Notes: generated by a model not told the origin, from the letters alone. A stretch of 64,000 bases of DNA from CAIZGX01 sp044239865 (GCA_044239865.1 JBIIAO010000003.1:1-64000), one strand, 5' to 3'; numbered from the stretch's first letter, positions 50,415-60,326 are shown. Numbers and translations: made by a program.

Positions 50415-51496
50415 TTTGAAATTTCGTTGTAAAGTTGAACAAGAGTGCGTGCTTCGTTCTCCCAACTGCAATTTTCTTTCACCCAAATATTTCCTTTTTG
50501 GCCCATTTCAATGCGAAGCGATTCGCTTTGCAATTGTTTCATAGTGGCAACCAATTCATCTTGATTGAAGGGATTCACGAACGAACAGCCTTCAACAAAT
50601 GTTTTTTTCCAATATGTGAAATTCGACATGATCACTGGAAGTCCACAAGCGAGGTATTCAAATACTTTTACGGGAGTGGAGTCTAAATAATTCTTCTCAG
50701 GGTATAAAATGGCTAAACCTACATGGGAATTAACGTAGTACCGATAAACTTCCGATGCAGGCAAGTGTCCTACCTCAGTTACTTTTTTCCAACCGTTTGA
50801 AGACATGCATTTTTGTCGGTATGCTTCGAAGTCCCAAGCTCCTATAAGCGTGAGGGTGGCGTTGTCTATTTCGCCAATAGCTTCTATGCATTCGAAGATA
50901 CCACGTATTTCAGTTAAACCACCACAATATATGAAGCGTGTAATTTCTCCTTTTTGTTCTGAAATTTTTATTTGAGGAAGTGAGAGAATTGGATAGTTTT
51001 TTACAACAGCTAGTTTAGTTTTTGAAAGTAGTTGACCACTCTCTGTGACAATGACTCGCGCACAAAATAGAATATAGAATTGCTCCATACACCTGTATGC
51101 AAAACCGATAATTTTCCGAATGAAAAGTGGACCGAGAGGTTTGCTTTCTATTTGTTTGCTGACATATTCATGTGAATCGAAAATAACTTTTTTTCGGAAT
51201 AGCCAGAAGAGCGGTGCAAATCGAATAAGTTCGGGGTCGTGAATTTGAACAATGCTAACTTTCAATTTCAGAATGGCGAAAAATCCTTGCCATGCCGTGA
51301 TGAATAATTTTTTAAGTCTGCTGGTTGTTGTGGGAAGTGCAATAACGTGAACGCCTTCCTTTTCAATCGATTGCGTATGAGGAACCACCAAAAAAACTTC
51401 GTAACCCGCTTGCGACAAACTCACGCATTCCTTCATGAAAATGCGGCTGTCGAAGGGGGGGTGAAGTGTTGTGAAATGAGCAATTCGAGTTTTCAT
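50411..51496 (-). CDS. Family 4 glycosyltransferase
   Basis: The protein has 361 residues with a two-Rossmann GT-B fold. The N-terminus RIAHFTTLHPPFDSRIFMKE and the C-terminal YCGGLTEIRGIFECIEA, then STPVKVFEYLACGLPVI (the GT4 donor-binding EX7E-type region), mark the family. It overlaps its operon neighbours by 4 bp on both sides. Its sugar specificity is unknown. Confidence 0.92.
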   Translation of the reverse strand: MKTRIAHFTTLHPPFDSRIFMKECVSLSQAGYEVFLVVPHTQSIEKEGVHVIALPTTTSRLKKLFITAWQGFFAILKLKVSIVQIHDPELIRFAPLFWLFRKKVIFDSHEYVSKQIESKPLGPLFIRKIIGFAYRCMEQFYILFCARVIVTESGQLLSKTKLAVVKNYPILSLPQIKISEQKGEITRFIYCGGLTEIRGIFECIEAIGEIDNATLTLIGAWDFEAYRQKCMSSNGWKKVTEVGHLPASEVYRYYVNSHVGLAILYPEKNYLDSTPVKVFEYLACGLPVIMSNFTYWKKTFVEGCSFVNPFNQDELVATMKQLQSESLRIEMGQKGNIWVKENCSWENEARTLVQLYNEISK

Positions 51497-52503
51497 TTCG
51501 CGAGAAGTTTTTCGTAAAGCGAAATGAATTTTTTTCTGTTCGCCTGTTTCGTGCCATCGCGTTCAATACGTTCTTTATTCAATTCTGCAGCATTTGAAAA
51601 TTCTGTTTCGAATACATCAGAAATAAAATCAGATGTTACATTTTTGGCAATAAAACCATTTGATTTATGTGTGATCCACTCGTTGTTAGATGGTAAATCT
51701 GAAAGAATGGGTATGCAGCCACTGGCCATTGCTTCAAGAACACTAATGGAGGTTGCATCACTTTCCGGAATGGAAATGTAGTAGGTGGCTTTCGCGTAAT
51801 TGTTAGCGTTGTCATCAGGCTGCAGCCATCCGACAAAGGTTGTGCAGCTATCGATGCCCAAAGAAAACGCAAGTGCTTTTAAGTTTTCTGTTTCTTCTCC
51901 GACAGCTCCTACAATCAATTTCCATTCTTCGCGATTAGCTTTGCTTTTGAATTTTGCAAACGCCCTTAGGATAAAGTCAATTCGATATAGTTTTTTGTGA
52001 AGTCGGTTCGAGTAAAATATTTTTTCTTTTACAGTTTGAACAGGTTCTAGGTTTATACCAAAATTCGCTATGAGAATGTCTATTTTTCTCTCAGGAATCA
52101 AGTTCTGCATGGCCGTTGCCAAATCATTTGAATCCGCAGTAAAAGAATCTGCGTGTTTTAGGTTCCATCTAACTAACGACTTCAAGATGAAATTTCTTTT
52201 TGGGGTCAAATAGATATCACTACCCCATGCGGTTAGTACAGTGGGTATGCCCAATGGTATTAAGGCTCTTAGTGCATAATAGGCAACACTATTTACTTGA
52301 TGAATATGAACGATATCAGGATTGAATTTTTTGACTGTAGATCGAATAGTTCTTGGTGTATTCAATTGTGCAGAAAGGCTCCATAAACTGAAATTGATTT
52401 TTGAGATTACTTGTACCTCCTTGAATTCTCCTTTCATGAGTTGAAAAAAGTTCTCAGTATGAACGGATGTGCTTCCGATAATTAGGAGTTTCTTATTTAT
52501 CAT
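51493..52503 (-). CDS. Family 4 glycosyltransferase
   Basis: The protein has 336 residues, GT-B fold. Seen: LLIIGSTSVHTENFFQLM, DIVHIHQVNSVAYYA, VLTAWGSDIYL and the late ESDATSISVLEAMASGCIPI donor site. ATG 52503 is one base from the upstream stop, so the longer frame upstream is rejected. A second GT4 in the same operon suggests a repeat unit with several sugars. Confidence 0.92.
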   Translation of the reverse strand: MINKKLLIIGSTSVHTENFFQLMKGEFKEVQVISKINFSLWSLSAQLNTPRTIRSTVKKFNPDIVHIHQVNSVAYYALRALIPLGIPTVLTAWGSDIYLTPKRNFILKSLVRWNLKHADSFTADSNDLATAMQNLIPERKIDILIANFGINLEPVQTVKEKIFYSNRLHKKLYRIDFILRAFAKFKSKANREEWKLIVGAVGEETENLKALAFSLGIDSCTTFVGWLQPDDNANNYAKATYYISIPESDATSISVLEAMASGCIPILSDLPSNNEWITHKSNGFIAKNVTSDFISDVFETEFSNAAELNKERIERDGTKQANRKKFISLYEKLLAK

Positions 52504-52504
52504 C

Positions 52505-53071
52505 TTATACTTCGTTCCAAGATTTATAATTCGCTTGAAGCGCTTCGTTTTGATCCAACCATTTCTTATCGCGATCACGTGTGTCTCCTACAATTACCGC
52601 TGGATTTCCGCTAATGATGGCGTAGTCTGGGAATGAACCTTTCACAAAACTATAGGCCGAAACCAAGCTTCCTTTTCCGATGGTTGTTCCAGGCGTTATA
52701 ACAGCGTGCGGACCAACAAACGAGTACTTTCCAATTTTCACCTTTCCTTCGTTATAGGCCAATTTGTTTGGGGTAGAAGCGTACTCCTTTCCGTATAAAC
52801 GAATGGCGTCGTGACTGGAGTGCGTAATGATGCTAACGAAGTTTGTAATTTGACAGCCCTCCTCAATCGTTAATCCGTTTGAGGCATCAATGAAATTCGC
52901 ATGTCCGATATAGACATTGTCTTCCACGTGAAAATTCTTTTCGCCTTGCAAAAAAGTAGAACTGCAAATGCGCGTGAGTGGAAGAACAGTTCCGTCGGAA
53001 CGCTTGTAACGTCCAACCATGACAGGCTTAATCCACTTCGATAAATAAAAAAGAATTCTGCGTTTGAGCAT
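52505..53071 (-). CDS. Hexapeptide-repeat acyltransferase
   Basis: The protein has 188 residues. Left-handed beta-helix repeats appear as NVYIGHANFIDASNG, KIGKYSFVGPHAVITPGTTI and KGSLVSAYSFVKGSF, with the closing ISGNPAVIVG typical of sugar O-acetyltransferases. It uses acetyl-CoA or another acyl donor to modify a polysaccharide unit. ATG 53071 is 8 bp after the flippase stop; the longer upstream frame overlaps that gene's end. Confidence 0.9.
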   Translation of the reverse strand: MLKRRILFYLSKWIKPVMVGRYKRSDGTVLPLTRICSSTFLQGEKNFHVEDNVYIGHANFIDASNGLTIEEGCQITNFVSIITHSSHDAIRLYGKEYASTPNKLAYNEGKVKIGKYSFVGPHAVITPGTTIGKGSLVSAYSFVKGSFPDYAIISGNPAVIVGDTRDRDKKWLDQNEALQANYKSWNEV

Positions 53072-53079
53072 GTTCAAAT

Positions 53080-54351
53080 TTAGCCCAAATGATTGAATGT
53101 TTCGCGTTCTTTTGCGATGTACCAATACCAAAGCATTCCGGCCAACATGATGCCCATGCCTGAAAGGCTGAACAACGTGAAGCCAAGGATTGGATCGTTC
53201 ATTAATCCGCCAATGAGAATGCTCACAATTTTAAGGGTTAATCCAACCAACGAAAAGGCGAATGACTGATGTTGTTTGTGCACCACAGCGGTTACCGCAC
53301 TTACGGGCGATATAAGAAAATTCATGAATATAAATGGAATGAGGATGTGCGCGTAAACTGCCGTCATTCGCCAAGTCTCACCCAAAAGGAAAACGAAAAT
53401 GTTTTCAGTGAAAAGAAAAAGTATAGTGAAAATAGGAAAGCCAATTGCGAACAATACCCCATAGATTTTCAGGACATATCCGCGAATATTCTTGGTGTCG
53501 TGAAAAGCTTGCGCTGCTTTCGGATAAAACACTTGGTATATGCTCGCGCCAATAAGCGCTAACGGTGCTGCAAGAATACGTATCGATTGAAAGTAGTAAG
53601 AGCTGATTTCGCTCGCGAAAAATGTTCCCAATAAAAATACAATCCCATATTGCTGAAGGTTATCTACCAAGGCGTTCGGCGCATTGTAGGTTGGAAACTT
53701 GCTATAGGATTTCCAAAGCAATTTCGCATCGTGATTCGATAAATTCTTCCATGCTTGAATGGCTAGTTTGGAATAGTTGAATCCAATAATAAACCAACCA
53801 ATCACTTGTCCGAGTATTGCGCCGTAAATAAGTCCAATCGGATCGTCCGAAATGAATCCCCACAACAAACTCGTTCCAACAGTAACAACAGCTACGCTTA
53901 TTTTAGCAAGAGCGTTACGCGTGAATGTTCCGTTTCGCGTTGACCAGTAATTCAAGATTTGTGTGAATCCGGCAAAGAAGGTAAACAAAGGAACTAAGAG
54001 AATTGCGCTTGGAACATTGTATGATAAAACGCTTTGTCCAGCGAATACGAGCGCAATTCCCAATACAACCAATCCCAATATGCGCAGTAACGTGCGTAGT
54101 GAAAGAGCAACCAATTGTTCAGCTTCTTCTGAGCTCTTAGGCAATGCTACGGCGAGTTCAAATCGCAAAGAGGAAAAGGACAGAATGATGGAAGTGCACG
54201 CGGTGAAAAAAGAAAATACTGCGAATTCTTCAGGGTTGTACATCCGCGCTAACGCGAATGCACCAAGTACTTGAATGGCTTGCGCAGAGGCCGTTCCAAT
54301 AAGAAGAATTGCTGTGTTCTTTACAAAGGCAGACTTCAACAATCGGTTCAT
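53080..54351 (-). CDS. Oligosaccharide flippase (first of a tandem pair)
   Basis: The protein has 423 residues with about 12 hydrophobic helices. It starts VKNTAILLIGTASAQAIQVL and has ARMYNPEEFAVFSFFTAC and RFELAVALPKSSEEAEQL, the Wzx/MATE-like pattern. It moves undecaprenyl-linked units across the inner membrane. The next gene is a related flippase that overlaps it by 4 bp, which is unusual; see the tandem-flippase observation. Confidence 0.9.
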   Translation of the reverse strand: MNRLLKSAFVKNTAILLIGTASAQAIQVLGAFALARMYNPEEFAVFSFFTACTSIILSFSSLRFELAVALPKSSEEAEQLVALSLRTLLRILGLVVLGIALVFAGQSVLSYNVPSAILLVPLFTFFAGFTQILNYWSTRNGTFTRNALAKISVAVVTVGTSLLWGFISDDPIGLIYGAILGQVIGWFIIGFNYSKLAIQAWKNLSNHDAKLLWKSYSKFPTYNAPNALVDNLQQYGIVFLLGTFFASEISSYYFQSIRILAAPLALIGASIYQVFYPKAAQAFHDTKNIRGYVLKIYGVLFAIGFPIFTILFLFTENIFVFLLGETWRMTAVYAHILIPFIFMNFLISPVSAVTAVVHKQHQSFAFSLVGLTLKIVSILIGGLMNDPILGFTLFSLSGMGIMLAGMLWYWYIAKERETFNHLG

Positions 54352-55583
54352 TCAGTAGCGAGTTTGGGTCTGGCGAGGTGCAAATACCAAACAAACGTAA
54401 TGATGTACATGACTGAGCTCACCAGCGAATACAAGCCAATGGCCCAGTTCAAACTGTTCATTAAATACCCTGCATAAAGCGCCGTCATTTTTAAAATCAC
54501 GTCAATGATGTTAAGTCCAAGCGCTTTGTTTTGTACGTTTTCTAAAATGGCAGTGAATGAAAAAGGTGAGACGGAAAAATTCAACACAAATAGGGGAGCT
54601 AGCCATCTTGCCATTTCGCCTGAAGCGCGCCACTCTTCGCCAAATACAAATGCGAAAAGAGAAGGTGCGAAGGCAACAATAATAATTGCTCCAATTCCGC
54701 TGAATGCAATGAGTGCCTTGGCTGTGCTGAGCATTAGTGGGCGATAAGATTCTCCGTTCTTTTTTAACTCGGAAGCCTTGTTGTAGTGTGTCAGAAAAAC
54801 CGTGTTACTGATGAGGTTCACGGGTGCTTGAATAATTTTCCAGCACATGAAATAAAGTCCGGTTGTTGTATCACCGAAACACACATTTAACATCCAAACG
54901 GTTCCGCTCAATTGCAAAGTTTCAATAATGCCTTGGGGTGTGTTGAAGAAGATGTATTGCTTGAAAGGCCTCAGCGAAATGTCTTTGACGGGTTCTTCCG
55001 TCAGTTCATCTTGACGAGTTCCATTGAACAGCACCCACATGGAGATTATTTGGCCAATGATGAATCCGATAACCAATCCTAAATAGTCGAAGAAGAAGTA
55101 TCCCAATGCAATTGAGCTTCCGTTAATGAACAAACTGTTTGCAACACGATAAGCAGCGTTTGTGCGGTATCTGTTTAATCGGGTGGAAAGGAAATTGTAG
55201 GTTTGAATCACAGCAATACTGAAAATTCCAATCGGAAGAAATGCTTCGAATGCAGAGATGTGCATGCCGAAGAAATACATAACACTGAATACAAGGGCAA
55301 TTCCGGAAGCGAGTCTCCATGCGTTGTTTATGGAAAGCTTAGCTCGCTCACGCGCCATCATTTCTGTTTCCGCATTTGGAATACTGTATTCAATTCGAAA
55401 CGTAGCAAGCACTGCGAAAGGGATAATCCAAGCGTAGAATAGTGCGAACCACGCGAAGTCTTCAGCGTTGTACATACGCGTCAGAATGGGCGCGGTTCCA
55501 TAGGTAATCAATTGTCCAACTGCTGTGGCTGCCGAAAGTTTCAGCACATTTTTCAAATGCAGTTTTTCAATCAGTTCTTTCAT
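54348..55583 (-). CDS. Oligosaccharide flippase (second of a tandem pair)
   Basis: The protein has 411 residues and about 12 helices. VLKLSAATAVGQLITYGTAP, LTRMYNAEDFAWFALFYAW and RIEYSIPNAETEMMARERAK parallel the adjacent flippase position by position, so the two are paralogues. ATG 55583 overlaps the stop of the DUF551 gene (ATGA). Longer upstream frames overlap that gene. Confidence 0.9.
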   Translation of the reverse strand: MKELIEKLHLKNVLKLSAATAVGQLITYGTAPILTRMYNAEDFAWFALFYAWIIPFAVLATFRIEYSIPNAETEMMARERAKLSINNAWRLASGIALVFSVMYFFGMHISAFEAFLPIGIFSIAVIQTYNFLSTRLNRYRTNAAYRVANSLFINGSSIALGYFFFDYLGLVIGFIIGQIISMWVLFNGTRQDELTEEPVKDISLRPFKQYIFFNTPQGIIETLQLSGTVWMLNVCFGDTTTGLYFMCWKIIQAPVNLISNTVFLTHYNKASELKKNGESYRPLMLSTAKALIAFSGIGAIIIVAFAPSLFAFVFGEEWRASGEMARWLAPLFVLNFSVSPFSFTAILENVQNKALGLNIIDVILKMTALYAGYLMNSLNWAIGLYSLVSSVMYIITFVWYLHLARPKLATE

Positions 55584-55852
55584 GAATTCAAGATAGGCAT
55601 GGACATCCAATGCGAGACCGATTGAAAAAACTGATTGGAATTTCCTTCGCCTTTCCAAAAGTGAACGCCGTGTTTTTCAGCTTTCTCTTTGTCATGCAAA
55701 TAGAAATCTTTTTGGAAATGAAGAACAATAACTTCTCGCAATTCGGTCTCGCCAGTTTTTCCCGGAAGGAAAACGGTGTTACCCGGAACGAACGCCAAGA
55801 CGCGTTGTCCATCTTGAGGTAATTGATCAGTTACTGAAATCCAAGTCGACAT
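55580..55852 (-). CDS. DUF551 domain protein
   Basis: The protein has 90 residues. TWISVTDQLPQDGQRVLAF and the closing VSHWMSMPILNS match DUF551, a small domain common in phages and bacterial genomes with no known role. It is tied by a 4-bp overlap to the flippase below and starts 11 bp after the paaG-like stop. Confidence 0.85.
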   Translation of the reverse strand: MSTWISVTDQLPQDGQRVLAFVPGNTVFLPGKTGETELREVIVLHFQKDFYLHDKEKAEKHGVHFWKGEGNSNQFFQSVSHWMSMPILNS

Positions 55853-55863
55853 TTCTGAATGAA

Positions 55864-56640
55864 TTAGTTACCCGTAAATGTAGGCATTCTCTTTTCCAAG
55901 AAAGCAGCAACACCTTCTTTGTGGTCAGCAGTTTGTCCTGCTTTTTTCTGAAGGTCTAATTCTAAATCGAGTTGTTGTTCAAGCGTGTTGTTCCATCCTG
56001 CATAGATTGCTTGCTTGGTGAAAGCAAGTGCTTTCGTTGGCATAGAAGCCAACCGCGTTGCAAGTTCTGCAACTTTCGTTTGGAATTCTTCCACTGGATA
56101 AACGTCGTAAATAAGTCCCATGGCTTTCGCTTCCACTGCTGTAACCTTATCGGCCAAAAGCATTTGGGCCATGGCGCGTTGTGTTCCAATAATGCGCGGA
56201 AGGAAATACGTTCCTCCGCTGTCTGGAATTAATCCAATCTTGGTGAACGCTTGCAAGAAGCTCGCATTCTCGGAAGAGACAACCAAGTCGCAAGCCAACG
56301 CAATGTTCGCACCTGCTCCTGCAGCAACGCCATTAATGGCGCCAACGATAGGAATCGGTAATTCGCGCATCATGCGAATGATCGGATTGTATCCGTCTTT
56401 CAAAATGCTCTCTAATCCCGGTCCGTCAGTAGCAATGGCTTCACCCAAATCTTGTCCAGCACAAAATGCTTTTCCATTTCCAGTTAACACCACACACCGA
56501 ACGTCCGTTCGGTTTTTAATTTCAGTCAATGCTTCTTGCAATTCAATAGACATTTCCATAACGAAACTGTTGAATTTTTCTTGACGATCTAATGCAATGG
56601 TTGCAATGCCTTCGTTGTAACTGAGTTGAATGAATTTCAT
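55864..56640 (-). CDS. paaG: Enoyl-CoA hydratase/isomerase, PaaG-like
   Basis: The protein has 258 residues with a crotonase fold. AFCAGQDLGE and NGVAAGAGANIALACDL form the oxyanion hole; IGLIPDSGGTYFLPRIIG with an aspartate in IPDSGG is the PaaG isomerase mark (ring-opening isomerisation of epoxyphenylacetyl-CoA). No other paa genes are visible nearby, so a general crotonase role is possible. It follows the biotin-transport-like gene by 3 bp. Confidence 0.82.
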   Translation of the reverse strand: MKFIQLSYNEGIATIALDRQEKFNSFVMEMSIELQEALTEIKNRTDVRCVVLTGNGKAFCAGQDLGEAIATDGPGLESILKDGYNPIIRMMRELPIPIVGAINGVAAGAGANIALACDLVVSSENASFLQAFTKIGLIPDSGGTYFLPRIIGTQRAMAQMLLADKVTAVEAKAMGLIYDVYPVEEFQTKVAELATRLASMPTKALAFTKQAIYAGWNNTLEQQLDLELDLQKKAGQTADHKEGVAAFLEKRMPTFTGN

Positions 56641-56643
56641 AAT

Positions 56644-57216
56644 TTAGGATGCTTTGTAAAAGTTCTCGCGCCCTTCAACGAATCGCAAAAAGGCAACGGT
56701 AAGAATGAGTCCTGCTGTGGCTTTCACGGCATACGCTGAAAGATCAAGTTGAATAAAGGCCCATGCTCTTTCAGGATTAATGCGATAAATGTAAAGTCCA
56801 CCAAGCAATAAAATAAGTGCATGTCCAAGGAACCAAACAGCAAGCGAGTTCAACATTTTTTTCTTTCTTGGAATTTCTGCGAAGTATCCAGCTAGCAATG
56901 CTGCAGCCAAGAACCCGAAGTAGTAACCACAATTCGTAATGGTGAAGACATGCTTTATTCCGAATTCATAATTCGGGAAAATGTGAAGTCCTGCTATTCC
57001 AAGAAGTATGTAGAACAAGGCCGAAAGAAATCCAATCTGCCATCCCCACCAAATTGCGTTGAATAACACCACTAAACTCAATACAGAAAAGGGCAATTCC
57101 TTACCGTAAGAAACCACCAAAGGTCCCAGGCCAGCGAGTAATCCAAGGGAAATGACCAATCCAATAATGAAGTTCAGCGCAGGACTTTTAGTAAAAGCGA
57201 AATAGGTTTTAAACAC
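56644..57216 (-). CDS. BioY-like biotin transporter subunit
   Basis: The protein has 190 residues with five to six hydrophobic helices. IGFLSALFYILLGIAGLHIF and TNCGYYFGFLAAALLAGYFAE match the substrate-binding S-component BioY of ECF transporters. No EcfA/EcfT genes are in the window, so it may work alone or with a shared module. Only 3 bp separate it from both neighbouring genes, so it is part of a longer operon. Confidence 0.75.
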   Translation of the reverse strand: MFKTYFAFTKSPALNFIIGLVISLGLLAGLGPLVVSYGKELPFSVLSLVVLFNAIWWGWQIGFLSALFYILLGIAGLHIFPNYEFGIKHVFTITNCGYYFGFLAAALLAGYFAEIPRKKKMLNSLAVWFLGHALILLLGGLYIYRINPERAWAFIQLDLSAYAVKATAGLILTVAFLRFVEGRENFYKAS

Positions 57217-57219
57217 GGC

Positions 57220-59031
57220 TTATTTGGTTATGGAATAAGTGTTGTTGTCCTTGTTCGTATCTATCGTTTGGTTCTTCGCATCAATAGTCACCTTCACAAC
57301 TTTCATATTCTGATTTTTAAATTTGAGGGAATATGTTTTATCAACCCAATGCCAGTCTTCTTGTAGGTTCCAATTCTCGGGCAGATCACCTTTGAATTTT
57401 TCTCCTCGCATGAGTTCCAATGGAATGTAATACACACATTCTTTTCCATTATCGAATGAAACGGTTACTTCACAAGGCATCGGGAAAAGCCCAACGCGTT
57501 CCAAAACAATTTCGGTTTCTGCTTTACCGGCCAATACAGTATCAATAGCGTAGTCCAATGTTTTCGTTGTTCCCACGAAATACTCATCGAACCAATCGAG
57601 CACCAATCCACTTTCTTTTTCAGCAACGCGCAAGATATCTGCAGGGGTGGGATGTTTGAACGACCATTCGTTGAAATAGGAATGCATGGTTTGGTTGAAG
57701 AGCTCAGAGCCCATGATGTATTCCAGTTGACTTAAATAGGTTTCTCCTTTGCTGTATGCCGCAACGCCGTAGGCATAGTTCGTTTCGAAATGATCGGCGT
57801 GCGTAGTCAATGGCTCTTCCATTCCTGCTTCAACGAGTCCAAGATATCCATCTATAGATTCTCTGTGGTAAGGATCAGCTTGAGCTGGGAACAACGCATT
57901 CATTACCACAGTTGCTGCAAAGCTTGTAAAGCCCTCGTCCATCCAACAATACTGACTTTCATCGGTTGCCAACAAACACTGATACCAGGAGTGCGCGCCT
58001 TCGTGAACGGTTACGCCCACAAGACTTGGAAGCGAGCGCTTGCCTGTGATGAGGGTAGCCATAGGATACTCCATTCCACCGTCGCCAGCTTGAATAACGT
58101 TGTACACAGGGTAAGGGTATTTTCCGAAATCTTTACTAAGCTTATCAAATGCCTTCACGGTGAATTCAGGAAGACGATCCCACGCTTCATTGTAATTTGC
58201 ATCGGGCTGATGATAGAAATATATTTTTGGTCCGCCAGCTAATTGTTTTTCTGTGCGGACGTAATCGGGGTCGGCGGCCCAAACGAAGTCGTGAACGTTT
58301 TTCGCTTCGTACTTCCAAGTGAGTAAATTCTTTCCAACCTTTTGAACGCGCTTGAAAGACTCTTCTTCATTTAATAAAACACCTCCTGCAGCAACCACGT
58401 AGTTAGCGGGCAAGGTAATGTTAACATTGAAGTTTCCCCAAATGCCGTAAAACTCCCGTCCGATATAGGGATTCGGATGCCATCCGTCATTATCGTATTC
58501 ACTCAATTTAGGATACCACTGACTCATACTGTATTCAATGCCTTCCGCATTGTCTTTTCCGCTTCTGCGAATTTGCAAAGGCACTTGACCGTTGAATTCC
58601 AATTCAATTTTAGCAACAGAATGCGCGGGTATTCCTTTTGAAAGTTGAACTTCCAAAATGGTTTCGTTCTCAATGAAGGAAACGGGTTCACCATTTACCA
58701 AGAGTTTGCTAATATGCAAATGTCCTTCTTGCTCTTTCGTTAATTTCGAAATGCGATCGCCTACTCTTCGGTCGGGATCTGGTAAAGCCACAGAACGAAC
58801 ATCCATGTCGCTACCCGGTTGAAAAGCATTGTTGTATAAATGGAAGAACAACTGTGAAAGCTCATCATTGCTGTTGTTCGTGTATTGAATGGCCTCTTTT
58901 CCAACGAACGAATCGTTCGTGGTGTTCAAAGAGATGTCAATACTATAATCGGCTTGTTGCTGCCAATATTGTCCGAATGCATTTCCACCTAAAATGAAAA
59001 ATGCAAAAAATAAAAGGTTTCTTTTTTTCAT
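57220..59031 (-). CDS. M1 family metallopeptidase
   Basis: The protein has 603 residues. A signal peptide (about 1-20, ending AFGQ) precedes an M1 N-terminal domain and the zinc site H343-E344-xx-H347 (TVHEGAHSWYQ) with E366 in WMDEGFTSFA. GGMEYPMATL near 318-327 is the aminopeptidase exopeptidase loop. It probably trims peptides in the periplasm. ATG 59031 is 2 bp from the kdsC stop. Confidence 0.92.
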   Translation of the reverse strand: MKKRNLLFFAFFILGGNAFGQYWQQQADYSIDISLNTTNDSFVGKEAIQYTNNSNDELSQLFFHLYNNAFQPGSDMDVRSVALPDPDRRVGDRISKLTKEQEGHLHISKLLVNGEPVSFIENETILEVQLSKGIPAHSVAKIELEFNGQVPLQIRRSGKDNAEGIEYSMSQWYPKLSEYDNDGWHPNPYIGREFYGIWGNFNVNITLPANYVVAAGGVLLNEEESFKRVQKVGKNLLTWKYEAKNVHDFVWAADPDYVRTEKQLAGGPKIYFYHQPDANYNEAWDRLPEFTVKAFDKLSKDFGKYPYPVYNVIQAGDGGMEYPMATLITGKRSLPSLVGVTVHEGAHSWYQCLLATDESQYCWMDEGFTSFAATVVMNALFPAQADPYHRESIDGYLGLVEAGMEEPLTTHADHFETNYAYGVAAYSKGETYLSQLEYIMGSELFNQTMHSYFNEWSFKHPTPADILRVAEKESGLVLDWFDEYFVGTTKTLDYAIDTVLAGKAETEIVLERVGLFPMPCEVTVSFDNGKECVYYIPLELMRGEKFKGDLPENWNLQEDWHWVDKTYSLKFKNQNMKVVKVTIDAKNQTIDTNKDNNTYSITK

Positions 59032-59033
59032 AA

Positions 59034-59552
59034 TTACCAAATTACAGATTCTTCGTTCATCCAATGTCCGTGAAGTTTCAACGCTTGTTCCATTAAATCG
59101 CGAACACATCCATGTCCACCATTTTTGTTGGAAATGTAATGCGAAACTTCTTTCACCTCAGGAGCTGCATCGGCCGGACAGACAGCCAATCCAACGATTT
59201 TCAAGAGGGGTATATCCGGAATGTCATCGCCCATGTAACACACCTCATCATCATGGAAACGCCATTTCGATTTTAATTCTAAATACACTTCGCGCTTATT
59301 AGAAGATCCCAAGTGAACTTCATGAACACCTAATTTTTCAAACCGATTGCGAACGGCTTCAGATCTTCCTCCGCTAATTACTGCAATGCGAAATCCGTTC
59401 TTAACAGCTAACTGAACAGCGTATCCGTCCCGAACATTCGCTGTGCGCATCTGCTCACCATCCGGGAACAACCAAACAATGTTGTCGGTGAATACACCGT
59501 CTACATCAAAGATGAAGATCTTGGTCTTCGCTAATTTTTCTTTGTAATTCAT
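59034..59552 (-). CDS. kdsC: KDO-8-phosphate phosphatase-like HAD protein
   Basis: The protein has 172 residues, typical of KdsC. HAD motif I is FIFDVDGVFTDN (nucleophile and acid aspartates), motif II is AVISGG, and the motif III/IV region is GSSNKREVYLEL with VCYMGDDIPDIPLL. It lacks a cap domain (C0 type). It removes phosphate from KDO-8-P on the way to lipid A. It starts inside the DUF2520 gene stop (4-bp overlap). Confidence 0.9.
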   Translation of the reverse strand: MNYKEKLAKTKIFIFDVDGVFTDNIVWLFPDGEQMRTANVRDGYAVQLAVKNGFRIAVISGGRSEAVRNRFEKLGVHEVHLGSSNKREVYLELKSKWRFHDDEVCYMGDDIPDIPLLKIVGLAVCPADAAPEVKEVSHYISNKNGGHGCVRDLMEQALKLHGHWMNEESVIW

Positions 59553-60286
59553 TGGTATTTATCAAGTATGTTTTTGGAAAGAAGAGTGTATATCTCCTTC
59601 CATTCAACATGATTATTCAATAATTGTTTTTGCGCTTCAATGGTTCCTTGGTCTCCGCGTTGCGCAGGTCCTGTTTGAATACCCTCCGGCGATTTCGTTT
59701 CCAACAGTTCAACGTGCGCCTTCAGCATGATGTAAAATAAATCGGTTGGAAGCTGTGCTTCCTTCAACAACGATTGTGATATATGTTGAAGGTGATTGGT
59801 GAAGTTGTTAGAGAAGACGGCAGATACATGGGCAAGTTGACGTTGTTCGCCGTTGGCGGAAATCCATTTCCCGATGGCGGGTTCAAGAAACGCTTTCACA
59901 ATGGTCTCCGTTTCTAGATTTGAAAATTCGTACAACAATGGAATGTTGTTGTATTTCACAGACGTTCCCTTCTTCAAGGTCTGGCATGGCCAACACACAG
60001 CTCTGTTTTTTTGAGGTAAAGAAAGCAAGGATGTGCCTCCAGAGAAATGAACCGCAATAATTTTTTCAGGAAGTTGCGCCGCCACCTCAGCTATCTGAGA
60101 GTCAGGAACGGCAAGCAATACCAAGTGAAAGCTGTCGTTAATATCGCTCAGTTGCGTAGTTGTTTTCCACGGACTAGAAACGGGTAATTCCCGAACCACG
60201 TGAAGATCAATTCGCGAATTAATCTCACGAAGAGCAGCGTTCAAGTGCCACGCTAAATTTCCATTTCCAACAAGAGCTATGCGCAT
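59549..60286 (-). CDS. DUF2520/Rossmann-like NAD(P)-binding protein
   Basis: The protein has 245 residues. The N-terminal Rossmann fold (IALVGNGNLAWHLNAAL, LVLLAVPDSQIAEVA, IIAVHFSGG) is followed by a helical DUF2520 domain with HVSAVFSNNFTNHL and a final TGPAQRGDQGT. The layout resembles prephenate-dehydrogenase or pyrroline-carboxylate-reductase relatives, but the substrate is unknown. ATG 60286 is used; an upstream ATG at 60328 would overlap the divergent methyltransferase start codon. Confidence 0.85.
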   Translation of the reverse strand: MRIALVGNGNLAWHLNAALREINSRIDLHVVRELPVSSPWKTTTQLSDINDSFHLVLLAVPDSQIAEVAAQLPEKIIAVHFSGGTSLLSLPQKNRAVCWPCQTLKKGTSVKYNNIPLLYEFSNLETETIVKAFLEPAIGKWISANGEQRQLAHVSAVFSNNFTNHLQHISQSLLKEAQLPTDLFYIMLKAHVELLETKSPEGIQTGPAQRGDQGTIEAQKQLLNNHVEWKEIYTLLSKNILDKYQ

Positions 60287-60326
60287 ATCTCTGCGAAGAT
60301 AAAGCGAAGAAGCGTACCTTTGTTTC

